In this document: positions 27,970 through 36,027 of the stretch, piece by piece
How positions within the stretch are numbered: the stretch's first letter is position 1
How the letters are laid out: each line of letters begins with the position of its first letter
From: an uncultured Bacteroidales bacterium
Lineage (GTDB): Bacteria; Bacteroidota; Bacteroidia; Bacteroidales; F082
Reading direction: 5' to 3'
DNA: 64,000 nt
Assembly: GCA_947307415.1 (NCBI GenBank)
Contig: CAMZJA010000002.1
Coordinates: 62,001-126,000, forward strand
The notes under the pieces: generated by a model
The model's database searches: none
Told to the model about the DNA's origin: nothing
What the model saw: only the letters and a program-made list of their open reading frames with translations
Made by a program: the position numbers and the translations under genes

Positions 27970-29238
27970 TTACAATCTACCGTCAACAATGCTACGGTCA
28001 AGTGTACACTTCACATCAAAGATAACGTGTTTCTCTTTGAGGAGGCTTGTAACGTCAAGACCTTCAAACTTCTTATGTGCCACAGCAGCAACGCAGGCAT
28101 CGAACTTCTCTGTAGGCAACTCGTTTACTACCATGATACCATACTCGTGCTCAACAATGGCAGGATTGGCCCAAGGATCGTAAACCGTAATGTTCAGATT
28201 GTACTCTTTAAGTGCCTTATAGATGTCAATCACCTTAGTGTTTCGAACATCAGGGCAATTTTCCTTGAAAGTGAAGCCAAGAATGATGATGTTTGAATTG
28301 AGTACCTGAATACCCTTCTTCAACATGAGCTTGATGGTCTCAGTGGCCACATATTCACCCATACCATCATTCATACGACGACCGGCAAGAATAATTTCAG
28401 GGTTATAACCGTGACGCTGGGCGCACTGGGCGAGATAATAGGGGTCAACACCAATACAGTGACCTCCAACCAGACCAGGGCGGAAAGGCAAAAAGTTCCA
28501 CTTAGTACCAGCTGCCTCCAACACATCGAGGGTGTCAATACCCATCTTGTTGAAGATCTTGGAAAGCTCATTCACGAAGGCGATATTGATGTCACGCTGG
28601 CTGTTCTCAATCACCTTAGCAGCCTCAGCAACTTTTATGGTAGGAGCTAGGTGGGTACCAGCTGTGATAACTGAGCTATAAACCTCATTGATATACTTAC
28701 CTATTTCAGGGGTAGAGCCAGAGGTAACTTTCTTGATATGCTCTACGGTATGCTGCTTATCACCCGGATTAATGCGCTCGGGAGAATAACCACCATAGAA
28801 GTCCACATTCATCTTCAAACCAGATACCTTTTCCACAACAGGTATGCACTCATCCTCGGTCACACCGGGATATACCGTGGATTCATAAACTACAACATCA
28901 CCTTTTCCAATTACTTTACCAACCGTGGTGCTTGCGCCCACGAGCGGAGTGAGGTCGGGATTATTATCGCTATCCACAGGTGTAGGAACTGCCACAATGT
29001 AGAAGTTGCAGTCGCGAATCTTCTCAATATCGCTAGTGCAGATGAAGCCGTGGTTCTTGATAGCATCCTGAAGGATGTCGTCTGCCACTTCGAGGGTAGC
29101 ATCGTGACCGGCCATAAGTGCGTCGCAACGCTTCTGGTTCATGTCAAAACCAACGGTTTCATACTTAGTTGAAAACAAACGAGCCAGAGGCAGGCCAACG
29201 TAACCGAGTCCGATTACACAAATTTTAGTCTCTTTCAT
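27970..29238 (-). CDS. tviB: Nucleotide-sugar dehydrogenase, TviB/WbpO-like (UDP-HexNAc 6-dehydrogenase)
   Basis: This 422-aa protein has KICVIGLGYVGLPLARLF for NAD binding and GLVGGHCIGVDPYYLAQ with the catalytic Cys. The GHCIGVDPYYL form is typical of the TviB/WbpO/WbpA group, which oxidises UDP-HexNAc rather than UDP-glucose. All three domains are present. A TviC/WbpP-like 4-epimerase at 31626 completes a probable UDP-GalNAcA route. An 80-bp gap separates it from rfbA copy 1. Confidence 0.85.
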   Translation of the reverse strand: MKETKICVIGLGYVGLPLARLFSTKYETVGFDMNQKRCDALMAGHDATLEVADDILQDAIKNHGFICTSDIEKIRDCNFYIVAVPTPVDSDNNPDLTPLVGASTTVGKVIGKGDVVVYESTVYPGVTEDECIPVVEKVSGLKMNVDFYGGYSPERINPGDKQHTVEHIKKVTSGSTPEIGKYINEVYSSVITAGTHLAPTIKVAEAAKVIENSQRDINIAFVNELSKIFNKMGIDTLDVLEAAGTKWNFLPFRPGLVGGHCIGVDPYYLAQCAQRHGYNPEIILAGRRMNDGMGEYVATETIKLMLKKGIQVLNSNIIILGFTFKENCPDVRNTKVIDIYKALKEYNLNITVYDPWANPAIVEHEYGIMVVNELPTEKFDACVAAVAHKKFEGLDVTSLLKEKHVIFDVKCTLDRSIVDGRL

Positions 29239-29255
29239 TGTTCTTATGTGTTTAA

Positions 29256-30170
29256 CTATTTTCTATTCAATAAGTTATTTATCTCTTTGGCAACTATCCA
29301 TGCATATTCACGGGCTCCTGTACTATTGAGATGCATTGCTTCTTTAAACCATTCCCTATGCTGCATAAACAGCGAATCTGTATAATAGTCAAGGATAGGT
29401 ACCTGATGCTTGCGGCATATCTCAAAAGCAGGAACCAATTCTTCTGAAGAAGACCTTCCGTACTTAGGGGAGGCAATAATAGCTATTGGCACATCTTTGG
29501 ATTTGGCAAGCAATATCATGTTTTCAAGGCACTCCAGTTTGAAACCATCTATCTGAGCCTCTGAATCATAGCCTTTCTTTTCTGGTTCGTAACTCAATTC
29601 TCCTTCAAGCGCCACATAACCGTGGCCCGCCTTAGGCAGTGCTCTTACGATGTCTTTTCCCTTGTTAATAATCTCGGTGTTGTAACGCATCATCCCAGAA
29701 TGGGCTTTATACCATTCCTCGGTAGAAACCTCCTTAATTATTGTACCCACAACAGGATTTTTGTAGTAAGGTTTTAAGCTGCGTATATAACGCTTGTGAT
29801 TGTCATCGTTTGCATAGACGTTAATATCAAAGGCTGGTTCCACATCCAAAAGCACCAACTTGGGCTGATAGCGCTCGAGTATCAACGACAACAAGCCGTA
29901 TGACAATACCACCCCATTGCCATCATAACCTGCGTTATAGACATCCAAGCCCAACACATCGCTGATAAGAGGAGTGTCGTAATGGTTCTTGCAACGACTG
30001 GAGCCAAATATCAGCACGTCATGCTGGTCAACCATCACAAGGTCGTTGAGTTCGCGGGTAGGACCTCCTTTAGCATGGCTTTGAAGATAGTCTCCAGCAA
30101 ATCCAACGCTGCGGTCAATCGCTGCAACTATTACGAAAAACACCAGTATGTTGATGATGTACTTCTTCAC
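29256..30170 (-). CDS. SGNH/AlgJ-like acyltransferase partner protein
   Basis: This 304-aa protein has one N-terminal membrane segment (IINILVFFVIVAAI). It then has the SGNH-hydrolase blocks: VLIFGSSRCKNHYD with the putative catalytic Ser, VYNAGYDGNG, and EAMHLNSTGAREYA near the C-terminus with the His. It lies 3 bp after the MBOAT gene. MBOAT plus SGNH pairs such as AlgI with AlgJ acylate exported polysaccharides: the MBOAT protein delivers the acyl group across the membrane and the SGNH protein places it on the glycan. It would lack its donor partner while the MBOAT gene is out of frame. Confidence 0.82.
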   Translation of the reverse strand: MKKYIINILVFFVIVAAIDRSVGFAGDYLQSHAKGGPTRELNDLVMVDQHDVLIFGSSRCKNHYDTPLISDVLGLDVYNAGYDGNGVVLSYGLLSLILERYQPKLVLLDVEPAFDINVYANDDNHKRYIRSLKPYYKNPVVGTIIKEVSTEEWYKAHSGMMRYNTEIINKGKDIVRALPKAGHGYVALEGELSYEPEKKGYDSEAQIDGFKLECLENMILLAKSKDVPIAIIASPKYGRSSSEELVPAFEICRKHQVPILDYYTDSLFMQHREWFKEAMHLNSTGAREYAWIVAKEINNLLNRK

Positions 30171-30173
30171 GGC

Positions 30174-31617
30174 TCAGAAATTGACATAAATAAAAGAACC
30201 ACCATCTAACGCTCCAAACATCAATACCATACAGAACAGCCCCACATAGATTGCCCAACGTACCGGTTTGGCTTCAAGAAAGCTCATCTTGCTACTGAAA
30301 TACTCGTCACGCAAATCTTTGAAGAACAGCACAGCCAAACCTATCGCAATGATAAACAACAACTCTGTACCCACTCCTGTCATGCTTGGAGTTCCAACGT
30401 CTGTAAACATCTTGCATATTGCGTGCCATGCCTCACCAATGCTTGGCATCCTAAAGAACACCCATGCGAAGTTCACCAACAGGAATGTAATGCATATTCT
30501 AATGGCTTTTACAGCCCAGTTATGACCTTCATACTTCTGCCAACCTAATGCCTTCTCAACTATCTGGAACACACCGTGCATACAACCCCACACGATAAAA
30601 GTCCAGTTGGCTCCGTGCCAGATGCCGCTCACAAGGAAGGTCACTAAAATGTTCCAATATGTTCTGACTTTGCTGCAACGGCTACCACCAAGAGGGATAT
30701 AAACCTGTTGCGTGAGCCATCTGGTCAATGATATGTGCCATCTGCGCCAAAACTCAGTTATACTTGTTGCGAAGTAGGGTCGTTTGAAGTTGTTTATCAG
30801 ATTGAATCCTAAAGTTGCTGCTATGCTAATTGCCATTAAGGAGTAACCAGCGAAGTCGCAATATATCTGCAAGGTATAGAACAGGCTCGCGACAAAAATG
30901 GACGAACCGCTATAATGGATGTAATTGGCGTAAACCGTATCAACATACAATCCCAATCGGTCAGCAATGACTAATTTAATGAACATGCCCCAAAGGAGCC
31001 ATTTCAATCCTTGTTTGCCTTGCTCGTAGTCAAATTTGTGTGGGTTCTTTATCTGAGGCAGTAGTTCGTCAGCTTTACTGATTGGGCCGGACATTACCTG
31101 AGGGAAGAAAGAAACGAATAGCAGATAATCCAACAGGTTCTTTTCAGCCTTTACTCTTCCATGATAAACATCCAGCATATAGCCCACAGCCTGGAAAGTG
31201 AAGAATGAAATACCAACAGGTATCGCCCAATTAAGACCCGGCAAAGCGAACTGCAACCCCACGCTGGCAAGTCCTGCACTGATGCTGTCATTAAGGAAAT
31301 TGTAATACTTGAATACCAACAGTGGCAACAATGCCAACAATGCAAAGCACCAAGCTAACCTTTTCCGTCTCTTTTTTTCGTTAACTTTTAACTCTTCACT
31401 CTCTACTCTTAATTGTAAAAAGTGCCCCCCCCCAGTACGTCACCAACGTGACACCAAGCAGCACAAGGGCATATACCAGTTTCCAATTCATATACAGAAG
31501 GTAGCTCACCACAAGGAGCAAAACCTTCCTCCACGTGTTCCACTTGGCAGGGATTGCCCAGTAGAACACGAAGATAAGCGGGAATATGAACCAGAAATTA
31601 AGGGAGGTAAATGACAT
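30174..31617 (-). pseudogene. MBOAT O-acyltransferase gene, frame broken at a G9 tract; likely phase-variable OFF
   Basis: The ATG at 31617 encodes MSFTSLNFWFIFPLIFVFYW through LVTYWGG, the standard MBOAT N-terminus. A run of nine G (C on the + strand at 31425-31433) follows, and translation stops 73 residues in. Removing one G continues the frame through KKRRKRLAWCFALL into VFKYYNFLND and the body. The body has RRWHISLTRWLTQQVYIPLG and the catalytic His in SGIWHGANWTFIVWG, giving about 480 aa, the normal family length. A start at the TTG near 31340 would lack the first helices. G8 (or G11) is predicted ON and G9 OFF. Confidence 0.87.
31425..31433 (-). repeat. G9 homopolymer tract in MBOAT gene
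   Basis: Nine G on the coding strand lie in codons for the YWGG segment of the MBOAT protein. The two halves of the gene are in different frames on either side of the tract, and a one-base loss joins them. Its length matches the tract at 13809-13817. Confidence 0.95.
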
Positions 31618-31625
31618 ATTATTCT

Positions 31626-32600
31626 TTACAGATTAGCTTTATACCACTCAATAGCCTCGTTCAGGCCTCTCGCAAAATCATACTGCGGGTCATAACCCAG
31701 CAGACGCTGAGCCTTACTAATATCCGCATTGCTGTGCTTGATATCACCTTTACGGTCGGGGCCAAAGATTGGCTCAATGTCCTTACCCAAAGCTCTGGTA
31801 AGGTCATAATAGATGTCAATCAGATATTCACGGCCACCATAAGCCACATTGAAAGCCTCGCCACTTGCTTCATCAGGCGCAAGACAGGCTTTAAGGTTGG
31901 CTTCAATGACGTTTTCAATATAGGTAAAGTCACGGCTCTGTTTGCCGTCACCATTAATAGTGGGACGTTCGTCGTTCAGGAGTTGCTTGATGAACTTAGG
32001 AATTACAGCAGCGTATGCTCCATGAGGATCTTGTCTCCTTCCGAATACGTTGAAGTAGCGAAGTCCGATGTTTTTCAACCCATAGTGCTTGTGGTATTGC
32101 TTGCCCCACTCCTCATCACAACGCTTGCTAAGGGCATAAGGGCTGAGGAGGTTGCCTTCTACGCCTTCCTTCTTAGGCAGGTGAGCCTCATCGCCATACA
32201 CAGAGCTACTGGAGGCATACACAAAGGTCTTCACTCCTTTCTGACGGGCAGCCTCCATCATATTCAGCGTACCTTGAATGTTATTAGCGCAATAGAATAG
32301 CGGCATCTCGATGCTGCGAGGCACACTGCCCCAAGCGGCCTCGTTAAGCACATAATCCACTCCCTCGCAAGCACGCATACAGGTGTCGAGGTCTTTGATG
32401 TCGCCCTTAATGAACTCGTAGTTCGGATTGCCCATAAACATATCCACATTAGCCTGTTTGCCGGTGGAAAGGTCGTCGAGGCAACGCACGCGATGCCCCA
32501 GTTTCAAAATAGCTTCACAAAGGTTGGAGCCAATAAAACCGGCACCACCCGTCACCAAGAACAAGCTGTCTTTGGGAAATTGAAGTTCTGTGTATAACAT
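31626..32600 (-). CDS. tviC: UDP-HexNAc C4-epimerase, TviC/WbpP-like
   Basis: This 324-aa extended SDR has LVTGGAGFIGSNLCEAIL, AAWGSVPRSIEMP and the catalytic pair in YALSKRCDE. FNVFGRRQDPHGAYAAVIPKF matches the substrate-binding region of WbpP/TviC, which interconvert UDP-GlcNAc and UDP-GalNAc or the corresponding uronic acids. With the TviB-like dehydrogenase at 27970 it should supply UDP-GalNAcA. It lies 8 bp upstream of the MBOAT gene. Confidence 0.87.
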   Translation of the reverse strand: MLYTELQFPKDSLFLVTGGAGFIGSNLCEAILKLGHRVRCLDDLSTGKQANVDMFMGNPNYEFIKGDIKDLDTCMRACEGVDYVLNEAAWGSVPRSIEMPLFYCANNIQGTLNMMEAARQKGVKTFVYASSSSVYGDEAHLPKKEGVEGNLLSPYALSKRCDEEWGKQYHKHYGLKNIGLRYFNVFGRRQDPHGAYAAVIPKFIKQLLNDERPTINGDGKQSRDFTYIENVIEANLKACLAPDEASGEAFNVAYGGREYLIDIYYDLTRALGKDIEPIFGPDRKGDIKHSNADISKAQRLLGYDPQYDFARGLNEAIEWYKANL

Positions 32601-32619
32601 ATTATTGAGGTAATTATTG

Positions 32620-32919
32620 TTAACTTATATTTTTCACATATTTTGCTGAAGATTCCGCACTGACAGCAATCCTGCCATCGGTGACGACGGCTTCCAACAG
32701 GCGCTTTACCCTGTCCTGGTCAGCGTTGCTTATGGCATTGCTCTCGATCAGGCTATGGCCTTGAGCCACCTTATCGTCCTCAACAGCCCAATAGAGGACG
32801 TAGGAGCATACGCCTTTCAGCGTAAACCCGGATTTCTGTTGGGTGATGTATTCCTCAACGAGGTTGCGAAGTTCGCAGTCGGTGTAGGTTACTGACACTT
32901 GGTTATTATTGTTTGTCAT
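32620..32919 (-). CDS. Small protein of unknown function
   Basis: This 99-aa hydrophilic protein starts MTNNNNQVSVTYTDCELRNL. I do not recognise a family. The predicted content is mainly helical, with a possible winged-helix-like pattern (LKGVCSYVLYWAVEDD, LLEAVVTDGRIAVS), which is weak evidence for nucleic-acid binding. It sits 12 bp after the YhcH gene and 19 bp before the epimerase gene, co-directional with both. Confidence 0.55.
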   Translation of the reverse strand: MTNNNNQVSVTYTDCELRNLVEEYITQQKSGFTLKGVCSYVLYWAVEDDKVAQGHSLIESNAISNADQDRVKRLLEAVVTDGRIAVSAESSAKYVKNIS

Positions 32920-32931
32920 AGAATTAATTAT

Positions 32932-33387
32932 TCAATTATTCATTTGAACTTTCACTACCACTTTCTTAACCACTCGAGGCTCATCTATACATAACTGAGG
33001 CATGTGACCGTCCTGAGGATAGAACACGGCAAAGTAACCATTGCCAATGGTCATTACTATTGGCTTAATAGTGGTTGAGTATAATGCCGCATCGTCTTTA
33101 TCGCTATAGGGTTTAGTTTCTATCAATTTATCAATGGGCAGACACGCAACTCTCTCCTGGCCTTTCAAGGTACATTGTATGTCAATATACTTCCTGTGTG
33201 CTTCGTAGCCATACTCGTTCTTATCCTTAGTCTCATATTCAGACACGATAGCCTTTACCCGAGGGTTAATTTGATACACCCCGTTGGCAATACTGGCATC
33301 AGCCTCCTTTAGGAATTTTATCCCTTCGTAAATGTCAGGCGATAGACCTTTATATAATTCAAGATTAGAGATGTTATCGTAGATCAT
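32932..33387 (-). CDS. YhcH/YjgK/YiaL family cupin (copy 1)
   Basis: This 151-aa protein has AHRKYIDIQCTLKGQERVA and FYPQDGHMPQLCID, the conserved double-stranded beta-helix motifs of the YhcH/YjgK/YiaL (DUF386) family. The His and Glu residues likely bind metal. E. coli YhcH (NanQ) has been linked to sialic acid anomer conversion; others are found in sugar operons with unclear roles. A second copy lies at 44639. It may act on a sugar made in this locus. Confidence 0.85.
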   Translation of the reverse strand: MIYDNISNLELYKGLSPDIYEGIKFLKEADASIANGVYQINPRVKAIVSEYETKDKNEYGYEAHRKYIDIQCTLKGQERVACLPIDKLIETKPYSDKDDAALYSTTIKPIVMTIGNGYFAVFYPQDGHMPQLCIDEPRVVKKVVVKVQMNN

Positions 33388-33570
33388 CTTAGATTGTTTT
33401 CTTTGAGCAGTCGAGTTAAGCGGGTACCCTCCTGCCCCTAATGCGGCTCCGGCTGCGCGTAAAGACCGAGAGGGGCGCTTTATTTCAGTTGATAGTTAAT
33501 AATTGGAAAAATGTTATAAGCTTGACTTATAATATGACTGAAAGAGGTAATTAGTATAATTCTTAGCATT
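33388..33570. other. Intergenic spacer with possible GC-rich hairpin
   Basis: This 183-bp gap separates the YhcH gene from the TIR-associated operon. A GC-rich patch at about 33434-33477 contains CCCCT and AGGGG arms around a GCGGCTCCGGCTGCGC stretch and could fold as a hairpin at the end of the upstream operon. No open reading frame of note is seen, and no Bacteroidota promoter stands out. Confidence 0.35.
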
Positions 33571-34086
33571 TTACAAATCAGGGTAGTCAATTATACTTGC
33601 GTATTCATTATTATCTCTTTGCAGTTTATGAAGCAAGTCTCGTTTCAGGCTAAGCATTCTGTCAAGTTCAACATAATGTCCATTAGTACAATGGTAGGCA
33701 TCTATAGGGTCATATTGGTCTACTCGTAATTGCAAACCGCATTGCGGACAAATTGGCCAAAAATCATTCATTTCATAATGCCCGGTTTCTTCATTCAGTT
33801 TCCATACCCATTGGAACTTGTAGCCCATATATTCTTCCTCGGTGTGCATCAAAAATGCAGGTTGTTTTTTCTTTCCTCTTAACATCAAGAAAACAATCAA
33901 ACAGGCCGTCGCTACGACTACAAGAAAATACCATAATGGTATTTGTGCCGTAATAACATTCTTCAAGAACACCCACAATCCATCCCACTTCTCGCCTAAT
34001 GCCTCTATCAAAGCATAAACGAAATTACCAGCCACACCAGTTATGGTTCCTATATATAATTCTCGTTTCGTCATTTTTGAATTCAA
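33571..34086 (-). CDS. Membrane protein with zinc-ribbon-like C-terminus
   Basis: This 171-aa protein has two hydrophobic segments (about residues 10-28 and 48-69) and then a soluble domain. The soluble domain has CPQCGLQL and, about 15 residues on, YHCTNGHYVELD, a C-x2-C plus C/H spacing that could bind zinc. No family is recognised. It is the last gene of a four-gene cluster (TIR-like, membrane, kinase/Nudix, this), 31 bp after the kinase/Nudix gene. Its membrane placement suggests an effector or anchor role, which is only inference. Confidence 0.6.
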   Translation of the reverse strand: MNSKMTKRELYIGTITGVAGNFVYALIEALGEKWDGLWVFLKNVITAQIPLWYFLVVVATACLIVFLMLRGKKKQPAFLMHTEEEYMGYKFQWVWKLNEETGHYEMNDFWPICPQCGLQLRVDQYDPIDAYHCTNGHYVELDRMLSLKRDLLHKLQRDNNEYASIIDYPDL

Positions 34087-34117
34087 GTTTGTTGTTGATT
34101 ATTCTTGTTGTGTTTGA

Positions 34118-35494
34118 TTATTTCTGTTCCTGATTTGAAAACAGGGTAAGTTGTTCAGTTTTAAAGTATTCTCTGAGAATAATTTTACCCCAATCCTCAA
34201 GGTCTTCTTTTTGCAGTTCATCAGCAGTCAGAAACCTGCCGCTCTTGCTTACTCCTTTTTTTAACACCAATTCGTTTGCGTCCAGGTTTAGTTTCGGTTC
34301 TCCTTCGACTTTTATACTAAAGCATATTGCCAAATGCTTCTTGCTTTTCTCCACATTGGGCGTAAATATGATGTTCGGTAATTTGTCATCCAAAGAAACA
34401 GAAATACCTATTTCCTCTTTTAATTCTCTCTTCAATGCAGACTTGCAAATATCAAGGAGACAGCCTTTCCCCTCTGAAACAACATCCTCACGTCGAGTAT
34501 GTCCACCAACGTAAGGCAGCAATCTATCTTTTTCAGGCGATTTTTCTGTATTTGGAATATTGCTCTTTTTGACAACAAGTATCCTGTTTTTCTCATTGGA
34601 GATAACAGCAATAGGTATAGGTTGCAAATATTGTTCTTTATCCTCTACATCATCTCGATAATCGAATTTTATTTTATTTGAATCTAATAAAGGTCTCAAT
34701 TCCTCATACTCAAAGAAGTTCTTTGTTCCCAATACAGAAATCAGTTCATCGGTTTTCTCAAAATAACCGATGCGTTCCATGAGGACATTTCTTAACGTAT
34801 TCAATGCCATCTGTGTCACTTCTTTGCCTACCTGATCCTGATTCTTCTCGGTTGTATCGATTTTAAACACATTGCGGAATCGGTCTCCTTTGCTCTTAAT
34901 AGTAGCCTCTATTGCATTAAGGTAGGTTTGCAAAACGCTGACATTCATAATGGAGCCAGGCTTATTGGTGAGCAGATTTGCATATTCCCTTTCAATTGAT
35001 TTTTCTGGTGTTGTACAGAACGCAAAAACAATATCTATCGACTTTAAAAAATCCTCGTGAAGCAATAGCGATTCCACTGCCTCCTTCAACTGGCGTTCCA
35101 TTTTTCCACAGGAATATAGCCATTCAAACCAACACAATGCATCAAAGATGCCCCTATCAAGAATCAATACCTCAACAGTGCTCTTCTTGTCTTCAAGAAC
35201 TCCTATCATTCCTGCAAGTGACATACAGGCGGTCCAAACATTAAACATAGGACTCTGTTTGTCGCTAACAGGACAAACACTTGCCCTTTCCTGAATTACT
35301 TTTACAGAGAATCCGTTCCTTTTCAGAAACAGTTCCAAAGAGTTAATACTTGAGGTTTTCCCAGCTTTTGGTGAACCGCTAAACTCGATAACAATCGGAT
35401 GTTTCTGACGGTGTTGCTGCTTCAGTTCATGAACCCGTTCTGCCAAAGTCTGTAGTTCGTTAATCACTTTAAGTTTTTCTTCCTGGCTGGTCAT
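34118..35494 (-). CDS. P-loop (thymidylate-kinase-like) NTPase fused to a Nudix domain
   Basis: Residues 35-220 form a P-loop kinase-like domain with Walker A GSPKAGKT at 40-47 and EVLILDRGIFDALCWFEWL, the DR-type motif of thymidylate-kinase-like folds. Residues 290-455 form a Nudix domain. Its box ends in RELKEEIGI with a Gly 15 residues before the RE pair and an Asp where the first Glu of the consensus usually lies. Such a fusion could phosphorylate and hydrolyse nucleotides or a signal nucleotide. It starts 2 bp after the membrane-protein stop, inside the TIR-led cluster. Confidence 0.75.
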   Translation of the reverse strand: MTSQEEKLKVINELQTLAERVHELKQQHRQKHPIVIEFSGSPKAGKTSSINSLELFLKRNGFSVKVIQERASVCPVSDKQSPMFNVWTACMSLAGMIGVLEDKKSTVEVLILDRGIFDALCWFEWLYSCGKMERQLKEAVESLLLHEDFLKSIDIVFAFCTTPEKSIEREYANLLTNKPGSIMNVSVLQTYLNAIEATIKSKGDRFRNVFKIDTTEKNQDQVGKEVTQMALNTLRNVLMERIGYFEKTDELISVLGTKNFFEYEELRPLLDSNKIKFDYRDDVEDKEQYLQPIPIAVISNEKNRILVVKKSNIPNTEKSPEKDRLLPYVGGHTRREDVVSEGKGCLLDICKSALKRELKEEIGISVSLDDKLPNIIFTPNVEKSKKHLAICFSIKVEGEPKLNLDANELVLKKGVSKSGRFLTADELQKEDLEDWGKIILREYFKTEQLTLFSNQEQK

Positions 35495-35496
35495 AG

Positions 35497-36012
35497 CTAT
35501 ATTATTTTATTGATTTGTTCTTTACTGAAAACATCGAACAGGTCAAGTACATTACCTATTGAAAAGCCGATAATACCGGAAACAATCGCTGACAAATAAA
35601 CCATACGCTCATTTATGGTACAGTCCATCCCACCAACAAGAAACTTCAGACCACCTATCAGACATATCACAAACATTATAGTAAAGACCACAGAATAGAT
35701 TGGCCGTAACAGAAAATACAACACATTGCCAATGATAACAGATTTGTTATTGCTTTCGAAAGACACCCTGCCATCAATACAAGCTTTATACAGTTTTTGG
35801 GAATAACGAACCCCCGTCAACATGGCACTCGACAACATAGACACATAGAAAGTGTATTCCCTGACTGATTCTTGGCTCAACTCACCTTGCATACCATACA
35901 GAAGAAAGTAAAGAACAAAAATCGCCCCGCCTAGTATCAAAGCGAAATAATATACAAAAATGAATATCACCCATCCTTGGGGTATGTGATAGTCAAGTGG
36001 TTTGTTATCCAT
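35497..36012 (-). CDS. Small four-helix membrane protein of unknown function
   Basis: This 171-aa protein has about four hydrophobic segments (VIFIFVYYFALILGGAIFVLYF, LSSAMLTGV, VLYFLLRPIYSVVFTIMFVI, LSAIVSGIIGFSIGN). No family is recognised. It lies 15 bp after the TIR-like gene and is nearly fused (2-bp gap) to the kinase/Nudix gene. Small membrane proteins next to TIR domains are sometimes membrane-damaging effectors or anchors, but the sequence alone does not decide this. Confidence 0.6.
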   Translation of the reverse strand: MDNKPLDYHIPQGWVIFIFVYYFALILGGAIFVLYFLLYGMQGELSQESVREYTFYVSMLSSAMLTGVRYSQKLYKACIDGRVSFESNNKSVIIGNVLYFLLRPIYSVVFTIMFVICLIGGLKFLVGGMDCTINERMVYLSAIVSGIIGFSIGNVLDLFDVFSKEQINKII

Positions 36013-36027
36013 ATTTCATTGTTTTAT

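Noticed and set aside
31151-31345. Independent 388-codon MBOAT start at the TTG near 31340
   Set aside because: It would lack the first two or three helices that are encoded in frame just upstream once the G9 tract is shortened by one, so it is better explained as part of the full gene.
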